Under the pieces are notes generated by a model. The model did no database searches. It saw only the letters and a program-made list of their open reading frames with translations, and had not been told where the DNA came from. This document shows, piece by piece, positions 7,323-14,747 of a stretch of 25,008 bases of DNA. A program made the position numbers and the translations under genes. Numbering within the stretch: position 1 is the first letter of the stretch; each line of letters starts with the position of its first letter. Location: the NCBI GenBank assembly GCA_902613275.1, contig CACMGM010000010.1, forward strand, positions 1 to 25,008, in the 5' to 3' direction. The DNA comes from an uncultured Alphaproteobacteria bacterium (GTDB taxonomy: Bacteria > Pseudomonadota > Alphaproteobacteria > HIMB59 > GCA-002718135).

Positions 7323-7804
7323 TACCTAGCGATCATTTCACCCGTTTCTATAACGAAGTTTTTAAGTTTCTCGAAGATCAAGGAGAAGAGCATTTAGAGG
7401 CTTACTGGTTGGAAATCAGTAAAAATCAAGAAAAACATACTTTAGAATTATTCAAAGAAAAAGGTTTGAAGGGGATGTATGAATACTGGGATCATATTAG
7501 AATTGAAGAAAACTGTGATATGGATTTAAAATTAGATGACGAAAAATTAGAATTAAGAATGAATGTTTGTCCAAGTCTTAGTAAAGTTTTGGATAATGAT
7601 GCACAGCCTATGAAAAGATACTGCGATCATTGTGCTGGTTGGATAGGCCCACTGATTGATAAAGTAGATCACCATCTAGTTTATGATGTAATTGATCGTA
7701 ATAAACCTCAATGCGTAGTGAAAATTTTTAAAGATAAAGAAAAAGCTATTGAAGAAGAAAAAAATGCCAAACTTTTAATGGGATGGCCTAAGAAAAAAAA
7801 ATAA
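7319..7804 (+). CDS. Small Cys-rich protein (ATC-hydrolase-like?), paralogue of the preceding gene
   Basis: Protein of 161 residues from the ATG at 7319, chosen because AAGGA precedes it and because the stop of the upstream gene overlaps it. Soluble, no signal peptide. Motifs: helix with HTLELFKEKGL (40-50), EYWDHIRIEENCDMDL (55-70), a strand LELRMNVCPS (77-86) and a Cys cluster YCDHCAGW (101-108), then Cys132 and a Lys-rich C-terminus. The arrangement Cys84, Cys102, Cys105, Cys132 could bind a metal or include a nucleophile. Similar small proteins are sometimes assigned to the L-2-amino-thiazoline-4-carboxylic acid hydrolase family; I give that only as a possibility. It sits between the nagA-like and sialidase-fold genes in one plus-strand unit, so a role in the same sugar-related pathway is inferred. 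Confidence 0.78.
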   Translation: MIPSDHFTRFYNEVFKFLEDQGEEHLEAYWLEISKNQEKHTLELFKEKGLKGMYEYWDHIRIEENCDMDLKLDDEKLELRMNVCPSLSKVLDNDAQPMKRYCDHCAGWIGPLIDKVDHHLVYDVIDRNKPQCVVKIFKDKEKAIEEEKNAKLLMGWPKKKK

Positions 7805-7815
7805 AATTTTATTAA

Positions 7816-8934
7816 ATGAAAATAGATTCTTCAGGCATCTTATGTTCTGCAAAAATTGATTCAAATAAAGCATGCTATACTTTTTCATCATTTGTTTCTC
7901 TTAGTAATGGATCTATTCTTGCCACTGCAAGAGGTGGAAATAATAAAGATTCTGAATTAGAGGGAATAGAGTTTTTCCGATCAGATGATGAAGGTGAGAA
8001 ATGGTCAGAACCTTGGGAGCCTTTTAAAAATGTTAAAATAGATAATCTTAAAGGCAGTCTAAAACTTTGTTATTTAACTGAAATTTCTGATTCTCATATT
8101 ATTGCATCATTTTTGTGGATTGATCGAACTTCTATTCCAGGAAAAGAATTATTTAATGCTGATACTGAAGGCTGTCTTCCAATGAAAATCCTAATTGCAG
8201 ATTCTTATGATAATGGGAATACATGGTCAAAACTTAGAAAAGTTCAGCTACCTAATGACATTGGTCCACCAAGTCTTACCAATCCTATTATGAAATTACC
8301 AAATGGAAAATTAATTATGAGTGTTGAAAATAATAAAGATTATTATGATGAATCAAAATGGTATCAAAAAAATATTTTCATATGTTCTTCTGATAATGGA
8401 AAAACATGGTCTAAACCTTATTTAGCAGCAGGCGATGAAACTGGAAGAATTTTTAATTGGGATTTAAGATGTGGTGTAAATAAAAATGGAACTATTACTT
8501 CTTTTGCATGGACATATGATTCGGCAAAAAAAACTTTCCTTAATATTCATCAAAGAATAAGTAATGATGAAGGTAAAACATGGTCTCAGCCAAAAGATTT
8601 AAATATTTCTGATCAACCTTCTCATCCTGCATTATTAAAGGATGGTAAGGTAGTGTTAGCATGGGTTGATAGATTTAAAAATCAAAGCATAAAAGTAAGA
8701 GTATCAGATAATCTCAATGCTCATTTTGATAAAATTTCTGAGGTAACAATTTTTAATCAAAAAAAAATTAAACAAAATAGTAAAGAGCTAGGAGGGTTAT
8801 TAGCTGACATGAATATATGGAGTTTTGGATTGCCCTATGCTGATGTTTTACAGAGTGGGAAAGTTTTAGTTTTTTATTATGCGGGTAATGATAAAAAAAT
8901 GGATCTACATTGGATACGTTTAAAATTTGAATAA
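7816..8934 (+). CDS. Asp-box (sialidase-fold, BNR repeat) protein, cytosolic
   Basis: Protein of 372 residues with four Asp boxes (S-x-D-x-G-x-x-W): 56-63, 130-137, 191-198 and 249-256, the hallmark of six-bladed sialidase-type propellers. It has no signal peptide; the N-terminus is MKIDSSGILC without a hydrophobic core. The sialidase FRIP/Arg element expected before the first strand is absent (FSSFVSLSNGS at 23-33), though a W-D-L-R motif (215-218) is shared with the second Asp-box protein of the window (W-E-C-R). It could be a glycosidase, lyase or isomerase on an imported oligosaccharide; true sialidase activity is doubtful. It follows the small Cys proteins by 11 bases and ends four bases from the converging MFS gene, leaving no room for a terminator. 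Confidence 0.85.
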   Translation: MKIDSSGILCSAKIDSNKACYTFSSFVSLSNGSILATARGGNNKDSELEGIEFFRSDDEGEKWSEPWEPFKNVKIDNLKGSLKLCYLTEISDSHIIASFLWIDRTSIPGKELFNADTEGCLPMKILIADSYDNGNTWSKLRKVQLPNDIGPPSLTNPIMKLPNGKLIMSVENNKDYYDESKWYQKNIFICSSDNGKTWSKPYLAAGDETGRIFNWDLRCGVNKNGTITSFAWTYDSAKKTFLNIHQRISNDEGKTWSQPKDLNISDQPSHPALLKDGKVVLAWVDRFKNQSIKVRVSDNLNAHFDKISEVTIFNQKKIKQNSKELGGLLADMNIWSFGLPYADVLQSGKVLVFYYAGNDKKMDLHWIRLKFE

Positions 8935-8938
8935 TATT

Positions 8939-10264
8939 TTATGGTAATTGCTTTCTGTAAAAAATTAATTGTCTCAAAAAAGTCCTAACTCCCATAGCTC
9001 CTTCTTCTCTTATAAGAATAAAAGCATTCATAGATATTGCTATAATAAAAGCACAAATAACAAATAAAACTTCATAGCTGCCAAGTAATTTGTCAAAAAC
9101 AATAATCTCATTATTATCTAACCAAACAACTAAATAACCAGCTAGTACTGTTGTTACTCCTGCTGTTATTCCATCTAAGCTATAAGCAAGTGACATGAAT
9201 GATTCTTTGTTATTACTTGGTACATAGTTTAGCATAAAAATATAACCTATTGATGCACTTCCCCACATTAAGAAACCAAAGAGAAAGAAAATTATTCCAA
9301 TTACGTAGCTTAAGTAAGGAGTATCAGAATTTATAAATGGTAAAGTAAGTAATAGTACTATTTGTAGACTTTGGAATATTACTCTTATACCTCGACAGCC
9401 ATAACTATCTGTCACTCTTCCAACTACTAAACCACTACACGTCCCACCAATTAGAATTAAAGTTGAAGAAAAAATTAATTCCCCACTTGGAATATTCATT
9501 CTAATTTTAAAATAGAGAGTTAAGAAAATAGCTAGTATAGTAATGACTAAATATTGTGTTCCTGATGAAACTAAAAATAAGTTAAAATTTTTATCTTTTG
9601 TTGCTTTAAGCAAATTTTTTAAATAACCTTGATCATCATCTCGTCCTTTAATCTTTTTTCCCCCTTTTAATTTTAAAAGTAAAAGAGCTGATATTAGTCC
9701 AAGAATTATTGCTATAAAAAAAACTGGGTAAAATCTATCTAAACCCTCTCTACTGTCTAGCCAGATTTTTATTCCATATGATGCAACTAAAGCAAAGGGA
9801 GTACAAACAATGCCATTAATACCAATAACTCTACCCCTAACATCTCTTGGAATAAATTCTTGCATCCAAGGCACAAATGCAGCTTCAGATAATGAACGTA
9901 AAATTGAAAACATGAGCATTGCAAAAAATAATAAGTAGAAAACAAGTGCTAAATTTTCTTTATAAAATGGAACAATTAAAAAAATTACAAGAAAGATATA
10001 CCTACTAAATAAAGTCCAAATAGATAAAATCTTACTACCAAAATAGATAGTTAGAGGAATGCTTACTAAAGCTAATACTTGGCAAAAAGCCATCAGACTA
10101 CCTAAAATACCAATTCTATCTGGATCTAATCCTAATTCTACAGAATATAATGTTAAAGGTGCTGCAACTGTTCCTATAACAGCACACATTTGTAGTGCAG
10201 TTGAAAAATGATAATAATTAATTACTTTCATTTTTTCTTTTTCATTAGATATTAGATTGAACAT
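8939..10264 (-). CDS. MFS transporter
   Basis: Integral inner-membrane protein of 441 residues with about 12 hydrophobic segments, the major facilitator layout. Cytoplasmic loop signatures are visible: FVPWMQEFIPRDVRGRVIG in the N-terminal half (about 130-148), a charged central loop KLKGGKKIKGRDDD (about 198-211) after segment 6, and GRVTDSYGCRG (motif A-like) in the C-terminal half. It is the last gene of block D, eight bases after an Asp-box gene, and converges on the other Asp-box gene. A sugar or sugar-derived substrate is suggested by this flanking. Import or export cannot be decided. A downstream Met12 is an alternative start, but the ATG at 10264 leaves only a short gap to the upstream gene and is kept. 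Confidence 0.9.
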   Translation of the reverse strand: MFNLISNEKEKMKVINYYHFSTALQMCAVIGTVAAPLTLYSVELGLDPDRIGILGSLMAFCQVLALVSIPLTIYFGSKILSIWTLFSRYIFLVIFLIVPFYKENLALVFYLLFFAMLMFSILRSLSEAAFVPWMQEFIPRDVRGRVIGINGIVCTPFALVASYGIKIWLDSREGLDRFYPVFFIAIILGLISALLLLKLKGGKKIKGRDDDQGYLKNLLKATKDKNFNLFLVSSGTQYLVITILAIFLTLYFKIRMNIPSGELIFSSTLILIGGTCSGLVVGRVTDSYGCRGIRVIFQSLQIVLLLTLPFINSDTPYLSYVIGIIFFLFGFLMWGSASIGYIFMLNYVPSNNKESFMSLAYSLDGITAGVTTVLAGYLVVWLDNNEIIVFDKLLGSYEVLFVICAFIIAISMNAFILIREEGAMGVRTFLRQLIFYRKQLP

Positions 10265-10272
10265 ACTGATGA

Positions 10273-11352
10273 CTATATATTTACGATATACGTTTTAATA
10301 ATATGTTGGTTATCATGAATGCACCAAAAACAAATTAGTAATTCATTGTTATTTAAAAGAAGAATTGATGGTTGACCAAACTTAAGCGTGCCAAACTGTT
10401 TACTTATGTTAGTATTATCACTTGATAAACCATCTTTAGAAAACAAATTGATTTCATCTAAAATTGAAAACTTATTATCTCTGACATCAACTTTTCTTAG
10501 AATTAATCCTGTTGGGTTTTCTCTGTGACAATGAATGGTAAAAATTATATCATCTTTATAAAACATTATATTAGACGCTTGTCCTCTGATTTTAGTATCA
10601 ATTACAGTATTAAATGTTTTTCCAGCATCATCGGAAATTACAACATGGTTGCTAAGATTTTTTTTATTTTTATTGTCATAAGCCCAAAAAATAACAATAA
10701 TTTTGCTGTTCGTTTCACATAATCGACATTCCCAAGTTGAAACATGCCCTTCCTTGGATTTATAAAATTCAGATAGTTTACTCCAATTTTCTCCTTCATC
10801 ATCACTATAAATTATCCATCCTGAATGATCTGACTCTTTTAAATGGAAAGGTGGCGCTGCTCCTAATATTCTACCTGATTTTAATTGAATACACGGCCCT
10901 GATATTTCAAGCGGTGTTTCATTGACGTTAAAATTTTTTGGCATAGACCAACTTTCCCCATTATCGTTAGAAATACTTATTTTATTATTGAGCGGCAGTA
11001 TTTCAAATGTATTAGGATTAACAATTGGTGTTAAACTATCTGGTCTTACAAAAGCATAACCTATTGCCAATAATTTATTATTTTGTAATAATAGTGGTTT
11101 AAGAGATTCTGATTCTTCCTTATTTTTATATATATGATTATGTAAAGGTTTCGGTTTAGACCAACTTCTTCCATCATCAAAACTTTTTGAAACAAATGTT
11201 CTTTGATCAGCAGAATCAAAGGCTTGCCCAATAGTAAATAATGCAAGTAAGGAATTATCCTTTAATTTCACTATACCCGGGAAAATACCTTGTTTACTAA
11301 CGAGTAAAGGATCAGGGTTTTCGTATAGAATTATTTCATCAATTATTTTCAT
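10273..11352 (-). CDS. Second Asp-box (sialidase-fold) protein, cytosolic
   Basis: Protein of 359 residues, remote paralogue of the Asp-box protein at 7816-8934. Asp boxes are at 57-64, 128-135, 183-190 and, degenerate with Phe for Trp, 240-247. No signal peptide. The segment GIFPGIVKLKDNS (23-35) is in the FRIP position but lacks the Arg of true sialidases. A W-E-C-R motif (207-210) and a C-terminal KFGQPSILLLNNNELLICFW correspond to W-D-L-R and SFGLPYADVLQSGKVLVFYY of the paralogue, so both share a non-classical active-site layout. It lies between a PhyH dioxygenase (30-base gap) and the MFS transporter (8-base gap) in a five-gene unit. Intracellular hydrolysis or rearrangement of a transported glycoside-like compound is plausible, not shown. 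Confidence 0.83.
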   Translation of the reverse strand: MKIIDEIILYENPDPLLVSKQGIFPGIVKLKDNSLLALFTIGQAFDSADQRTFVSKSFDDGRSWSKPKPLHNHIYKNKEESESLKPLLLQNNKLLAIGYAFVRPDSLTPIVNPNTFEILPLNNKISISNDNGESWSMPKNFNVNETPLEISGPCIQLKSGRILGAAPPFHLKESDHSGWIIYSDDEGENWSKLSEFYKSKEGHVSTWECRLCETNSKIIVIFWAYDNKNKKNLSNHVVISDDAGKTFNTVIDTKIRGQASNIMFYKDDIIFTIHCHRENPTGLILRKVDVRDNKFSILDEINLFSKDGLSSDNTNISKQFGTLKFGQPSILLLNNNELLICFWCIHDNQHIIKTYIVNI

Positions 11353-11382
11353 TTATTTTATACTTGTTAAAATTTAATTTCT

Positions 11383-12195
11383 TTACCACTCACTTTCAAA
11401 TTCATGATGAAATTGAAAGCCCTTAACAGGGGTTGCTTCGCCTCTCGGCATAGGAGCAATAGGATTTAAAGAGTGATTTGTTTCACCTCTAGCTATTTGA
11501 ACAGAAAAAAAAGGCCACTCTGATAAATCTGCTTTAACATTTGAAGGAGAATATCTTAGAGTAATTCCACATCTAGGATTATTTGAATGGTTTGCATCAG
11601 AACCATGTAAAAGAGCATCTGAATGAAGAGAAATTTCACCAGCTTTTAAATTCATATATACTATTTTTTCTTTATCAATTTGATCATTAGATACTTCTTG
11701 ATTTAAATCATAATTTTTATCGTCATTAATTTTATGTATAAATCTTTTTGTTTTGTGGCTTTCTGATATTATTTTCATTGCTGAATTAGATTTATCTGTA
11801 TCATATACAGCTAACCAAACTGTAACAGAGTTTGATGGATTTAAAGGCCAATATTGAGAATCTTGATGCCAAGGAACAACACCTTTACTTTTAGCTGCTT
11901 TGTAAAAAAATTGTCCACCCCAAAGGAAGAAGTTTGGCCCTAAAAGATCCTCCACATAATCAAGAATAGCAGGCGTATGGGCTAAATCATAAAACTTTTT
12001 ACTCGCTTTATGCCACATATTAGTTTTATTTATGTTAACACCTGCGGGCAGTCTATTACTTAAATCTAAAAAAAGTTTTTGAAGATCTTTAATACCACCT
12101 TGAGAAAATACAGGCAGACCTTTTATATAACCCTTATCTTCATACTGCGCTATTTCATTATCATTTAATCTTCTAACTAATTTACTAATTTCCAT
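11383..12195 (-). CDS. PhyH-family Fe(II)/2-oxoglutarate dioxygenase
   Basis: Phytanoyl-CoA dioxygenase superfamily protein of 270 residues; members hydroxylate small organic substrates using Fe(II), O2 and 2-oxoglutarate. The facial triad is visible as His110-x-Asp112 (WHQDSQYW) and the distal His197 in LLHGSDANHS, with Arg208 (NPRCG) as the expected 2-oxoglutarate ligand. Double-stranded beta-helix strands flank these. Its ATG directly follows the stop of the upstream PanB-like gene (TAAATG), so coupling is likely. It is only distantly similar to the tandem PhyH pair at 13983-15523: motif spacing and flanks differ, so it probably has its own substrate. It could act on a product of the PanB-like enzymes or on a compound imported by the MFS transporter. 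Confidence 0.9.
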   Translation of the reverse strand: MEISKLVRRLNDNEIAQYEDKGYIKGLPVFSQGGIKDLQKLFLDLSNRLPAGVNINKTNMWHKASKKFYDLAHTPAILDYVEDLLGPNFFLWGGQFFYKAAKSKGVVPWHQDSQYWPLNPSNSVTVWLAVYDTDKSNSAMKIISESHKTKRFIHKINDDKNYDLNQEVSNDQIDKEKIVYMNLKAGEISLHSDALLHGSDANHSNNPRCGITLRYSPSNVKADLSEWPFFSVQIARGETNHSLNPIAPMPRGEATPVKGFQFHHEFESEW

Positions 12196-13041
12196 TTAGA
12201 TTTTTTTTATTAATTTTTTAAATTTTTCTAGCTCTTTTTTTTCAGCAAAAACAACATTATTTTTTGATGGAAATTTTTTATTTACTACATCCTTCTGATA
12301 TTCCTTAAAAGCATCTATTCTATCCTTTTGTAACTTTTCGTATGTCTTATTAAAATCTTTATATTTTTTTGCATGTCTTGGTGTTTTAGTTGAATTGAAG
12401 TGATATCCCAAAATATCTTCACCGAACAAAAATTGAATATCTGCATATCTGCCTGATCCTATTGAAATAGTCAAAGCTTTGGTGTCTTTTGTTATTTCTT
12501 TTAAAATATCCTCCGGTACACATTCGACCTCTACAGCCCAAGCACCAATTTTTTCTAATTCTTTTATATCATGATAAACTTTAATAGCCTCAGCAGAACT
12601 TTTCCCAACTGGTTTCACACCCCCTGTCCACGTTGATTTCATTGGAACAAAACCTACATGCCCTTGAAAAGGGATATTAAAATCACTTAAATATTTAATA
12701 AAATTTATATTCCACGAATTGGTGTGTATGGAGTCTACACCGACTTCTAGTAATTCAAATACTTTCTTCATCATACTTTCTTTGGAAGCATGCTCAGTAT
12801 ATTTTATCCCACACGTTAAAAATGTATTGGGCGCAGCTTCGCGTATTTCTTTTAACCGATCTACCCCACAAATGATCATATCTATACCAGCAGCTTCTGC
12901 AGCTGCAGCTTCTTCAGCAGATACAACATTTATTTGTGTTAATTTTTTCTTACCTTTTAAATTTATTAAATCTTTAACCGTATAGTTTCTATAGCCAGCT
13001 TGATGTGCAAGAGAGTAAATTTTTTTAAATTTATTTTTCAT
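12196..13041 (-). CDS. PanB-like (ketopantoate hydroxymethyltransferase family) protein lacking metal ligands, copy 2
   Basis: Protein of 281 residues with the PanB/PEP-mutase-like barrel: YTVKDLINLKGKKKLTQI at 20-37, then an Ala-rich helix, GHVGFVP in the place of PanB GHLGLTP, GAWAVEVECVPEDIL carrying the catalytic Glu (PanB Glu181), TISIGSG for PanB TIGIGAG, and PRHAKKY. The metal-binding Asp of PanB VGDS is absent (ICGVDR), the loop to the second metal Asp (LADLPF) is about 20 residues shorter and reads LTCGIKY, and the third ligand Glu is replaced in IHTNSW. It should therefore not be a standard Mg-dependent PanB and pantothenate synthesis is unlikely. It is a tandem paralogue of the gene two bases upstream and is abutted by a PhyH gene. 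The short plus-strand open frame inside it is a shadow. Confidence 0.82.
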   Translation of the reverse strand: MKNKFKKIYSLAHQAGYRNYTVKDLINLKGKKKLTQINVVSAEEAAAAEAAGIDMIICGVDRLKEIREAAPNTFLTCGIKYTEHASKESMMKKVFELLEVGVDSIHTNSWNINFIKYLSDFNIPFQGHVGFVPMKSTWTGGVKPVGKSSAEAIKVYHDIKELEKIGAWAVEVECVPEDILKEITKDTKALTISIGSGRYADIQFLFGEDILGYHFNSTKTPRHAKKYKDFNKTYEKLQKDRIDAFKEYQKDVVNKKFPSKNNVVFAEKKELEKFKKLIKKI

Positions 13042-13043
13042 AA

Positions 13044-13886
13044 TTAATGTTGTTGCAGAAACTTTCTAAATTTATTTAACTCTATTTTTTTAATTAAAAT
13101 AGTATGTTTTTTTGTTGGAAATTTATTTTTTTGAACTTCTGTTTTATACTTTTTGAAAGCATCAATTCTTTCTTTTTGAATATCACTTAATATTTTATTA
13201 AAATTTTTATATTTTTTTGCATGTCTTGGAAAACTTATTTTACTCTGTCCTAATATATCTTCAGCAAATAAAAATTGAGCATCCGCAGCTATTCCCGAAC
13301 CAATTGAAATAGTAACAAGTGATGTGTGCTTTGTAATAACTTCTAAAATATTTTCTGGAACGAGTTCTACTTCTATGCCCCATGCGCCAGTCTCCTCAAT
13401 ATGTTTTATATCTTTAAATAATTCTAGAGCTTCATTTGCTGTTTTACCAAAAGATCGTATTCCACCAATCCATGTTGTTCTTCTTGGAATAAATCCAACA
13501 TGACTTTGAAAAGGAATTCTAAATTTACTTAGATGCTTCATCCATTCAAGATTCCAATTTTGACACATTAATGAATCTGCTCCAGCTTCAATAATTTCAA
13601 ATGCTTTTTTTGTTGCCTCTTTTTTTGATGGGTTTTCAATAAAAGGAACACCAACAGTCATAAACGTTTTTGAGGCGGCTTTTCTAATATCTAGAAAATC
13701 TTTCCCTGGTCCAGTTAATAATAAATCAATTCCAGCTTCTTGAGCTGCTGCAGCTTCTTCAACTGTTGTAACTCTTACTTGTGTTAATTTTTTTTTACCT
13801 TTTAGGTTGATTAAATCCCTAACAGTATAATTTCTATATCCTAGATCATTATTTATTGAAAAAACTCTCTTGTATTTTTTATTCAT
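13044..13886 (-). CDS. PanB-like protein lacking metal ligands, copy 1
   Basis: Protein of 280 residues, clearly similar end to end to the next gene: shared YTV[RK]DLINLKGKKKLTQ, the EEAAAA helix, [GS]HVGF[VI]P, GAW[AG][IV]EVE.VPE with the catalytic-type Glu, TISIGSG and PRHAKKYK.FNK. Where PanB has metal Asp/Asp/Glu this copy shows LTGPGK, MTVGVPF and LMCQNW, again without acidic ligands. First gene of a five-gene minus-strand unit, transcribed divergently from the tandem PhyH genes. Lys/Arg-rich C-terminus. The catalytic Glu and substrate-side Gly-rich segment persist, so a metal-independent aldol or retro-aldol activity, or binding without catalysis, is possible. Two copies with different replaced ligands suggest subunits of a heteromer or two related substrates. 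Confidence 0.82.
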   Translation of the reverse strand: MNKKYKRVFSINNDLGYRNYTVRDLINLKGKKKLTQVRVTTVEEAAAAQEAGIDLLLTGPGKDFLDIRKAASKTFMTVGVPFIENPSKKEATKKAFEIIEAGADSLMCQNWNLEWMKHLSKFRIPFQSHVGFIPRRTTWIGGIRSFGKTANEALELFKDIKHIEETGAWGIEVELVPENILEVITKHTSLVTISIGSGIAADAQFLFAEDILGQSKISFPRHAKKYKNFNKILSDIQKERIDAFKKYKTEVQKNKFPTKKHTILIKKIELNKFRKFLQQH

Positions 13887-13982
13887 TCTCTAATAAGTTA
13901 TAATTAAATTGAGAAAATAGGGTATATTATTAAATTTTACTAGATATCTTCTTAATTTAAGTTACCATAATTTCAGAAAATT
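13887..13982. promoter_or_regulatory. Divergent promoter region between PanB-like and PhyH units
   Basis: The 96 bases between the two divergent units are the largest intergenic gap in the window and must hold both promoters. It is very AT-rich. A TATAAT lies at 13899-13904 and a CATAAT at 13966-13971 (12 bases before the PhyH ATG), but neither has a convincing -35 partner, and such matches are expected by chance here. No clear inverted repeat or riboswitch-like fold is seen. A shared regulator binding here would coordinate blocks D and E. Confidence 0.4.
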
Positions 13983-14747
13983 ATGCCAGATTTTAATAAT
14001 ACAGACCTTCAATCTCATTTTGATGAGAATGGTTATATTGCTATTAATCCTTTATTTTCAGATAATAAAATTGAAGAGATAAAAATAGAATTGACTAGAT
14101 ATATAAAAGAAGTTGCGCCTACTGTACCTGATCATCATGTTTTCTATGAAAACAAAGATGACAAAAGTACTATTAAACAACTTCAACAAATGTATACGTA
14201 CGATGATTATTTTAAAGATTTAATTGAAAATTCATCGATAAGAGAAGTTGCCGAAATAGTTTTGCGTGAAAAAGCTGAGCCACAAAATTTACAATTTTTT
14301 AATAAACCACCAGGGATAGGAAAGCCAACTCCACCACATCAAGATGGTTATTACTTTATGTTAAAAAAACATAATGCCGTTACTTGTTGGCTAGCACTTG
14401 AAAAAGTTGATGAAGAAAATGGATGTATTCATTATGTTAGAGGTTCTCATAAATCAGAATATAGACCACACGGAAGATCAAATGTTTTAGGATTTTCTCA
14501 AGGTATTACAGATTTTGGAAATGATAATGATAAAAAAAATACTGTTTCATTTCCTGGTGAACCTGGAACTTTTTTAATCCATAACGCTAAAACAATTCAT
14601 TGGGCAGAAGGTAACAAATCGCAAATAAGAACTAGAAAAGCATTAGGTTTTATTTATTATGGTGAAAGTGCTGAAATTAATCAAGAGGCACATGATGCTT
14701 ATCAAGAAAAGTTAAAAAAAGAAATGAAAGAGAAAAATTTAATATGA
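13983..14747 (+). CDS. PhyH-family Fe(II)/2-oxoglutarate dioxygenase, tandem copy 1
   Basis: Protein of 254 residues. Iron ligands: His119-x-Asp121 in TPPHQDGYYF and a distal His206 in KTIHWAEGN, with Arg216/218 following as candidate 2-oxoglutarate ligands. The segments NGCIHYVRGSH (146-156) and LGFSQGITDFG (169-179) are typical of PhyH members acting on small, polar or ectoine-like substrates. All catalytic positions are intact. The stop TGA overlaps the ATG of the next, highly similar PhyH gene (ATGA), so they are a translationally coupled duplicate pair. First gene of block E. A hydroxylation step before transamination by the BCAT-like protein is an inference. Confidence 0.92.
   Translation: MPDFNNTDLQSHFDENGYIAINPLFSDNKIEEIKIELTRYIKEVAPTVPDHHVFYENKDDKSTIKQLQQMYTYDDYFKDLIENSSIREVAEIVLREKAEPQNLQFFNKPPGIGKPTPPHQDGYYFMLKKHNAVTCWLALEKVDEENGCIHYVRGSHKSEYRPHGRSNVLGFSQGITDFGNDNDKKNTVSFPGEPGTFLIHNAKTIHWAEGNKSQIRTRKALGFIYYGESAEINQEAHDAYQEKLKKEMKEKNLI

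Noticed and set aside
7816..8934. Secreted exo-sialidase (nanH)
   Set aside because: No signal peptide and no FRIP Arg; only the propeller fold is supported.
10525..10925. Two plus-strand open frames of 62-65 codons
   Set aside because: They lie antisense to the Asp-box gene, have no ribosome binding site and no recognisable content.
12885..12925. GCAGCT-like short repeat in DNA
   Set aside because: It encodes the conserved EEAAAAEAAG helix of the PanB-like protein, which the tandem copy also has; explained by coding and not a microsatellite or regulatory repeat.
12719..12985. Plus-strand 88-codon open frame, Ala/Ser-rich
   Set aside because: It is the antisense of the Ala-rich helix and neighbouring codons of a well-supported PanB-like gene; no ribosome binding site and no family resemblance.
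12196..13886. Annotation of the PanB-like pair as pantothenate biosynthesis panB
   Set aside because: Metal ligands of PanB are missing in both copies and no panC/panD is nearby.
13899..13904. TATAAT as a defined promoter -10 element
   Set aside because: Perfect hexamer, but without a -35 partner at 16-18 bases and in DNA so AT-rich that chance matches are common.
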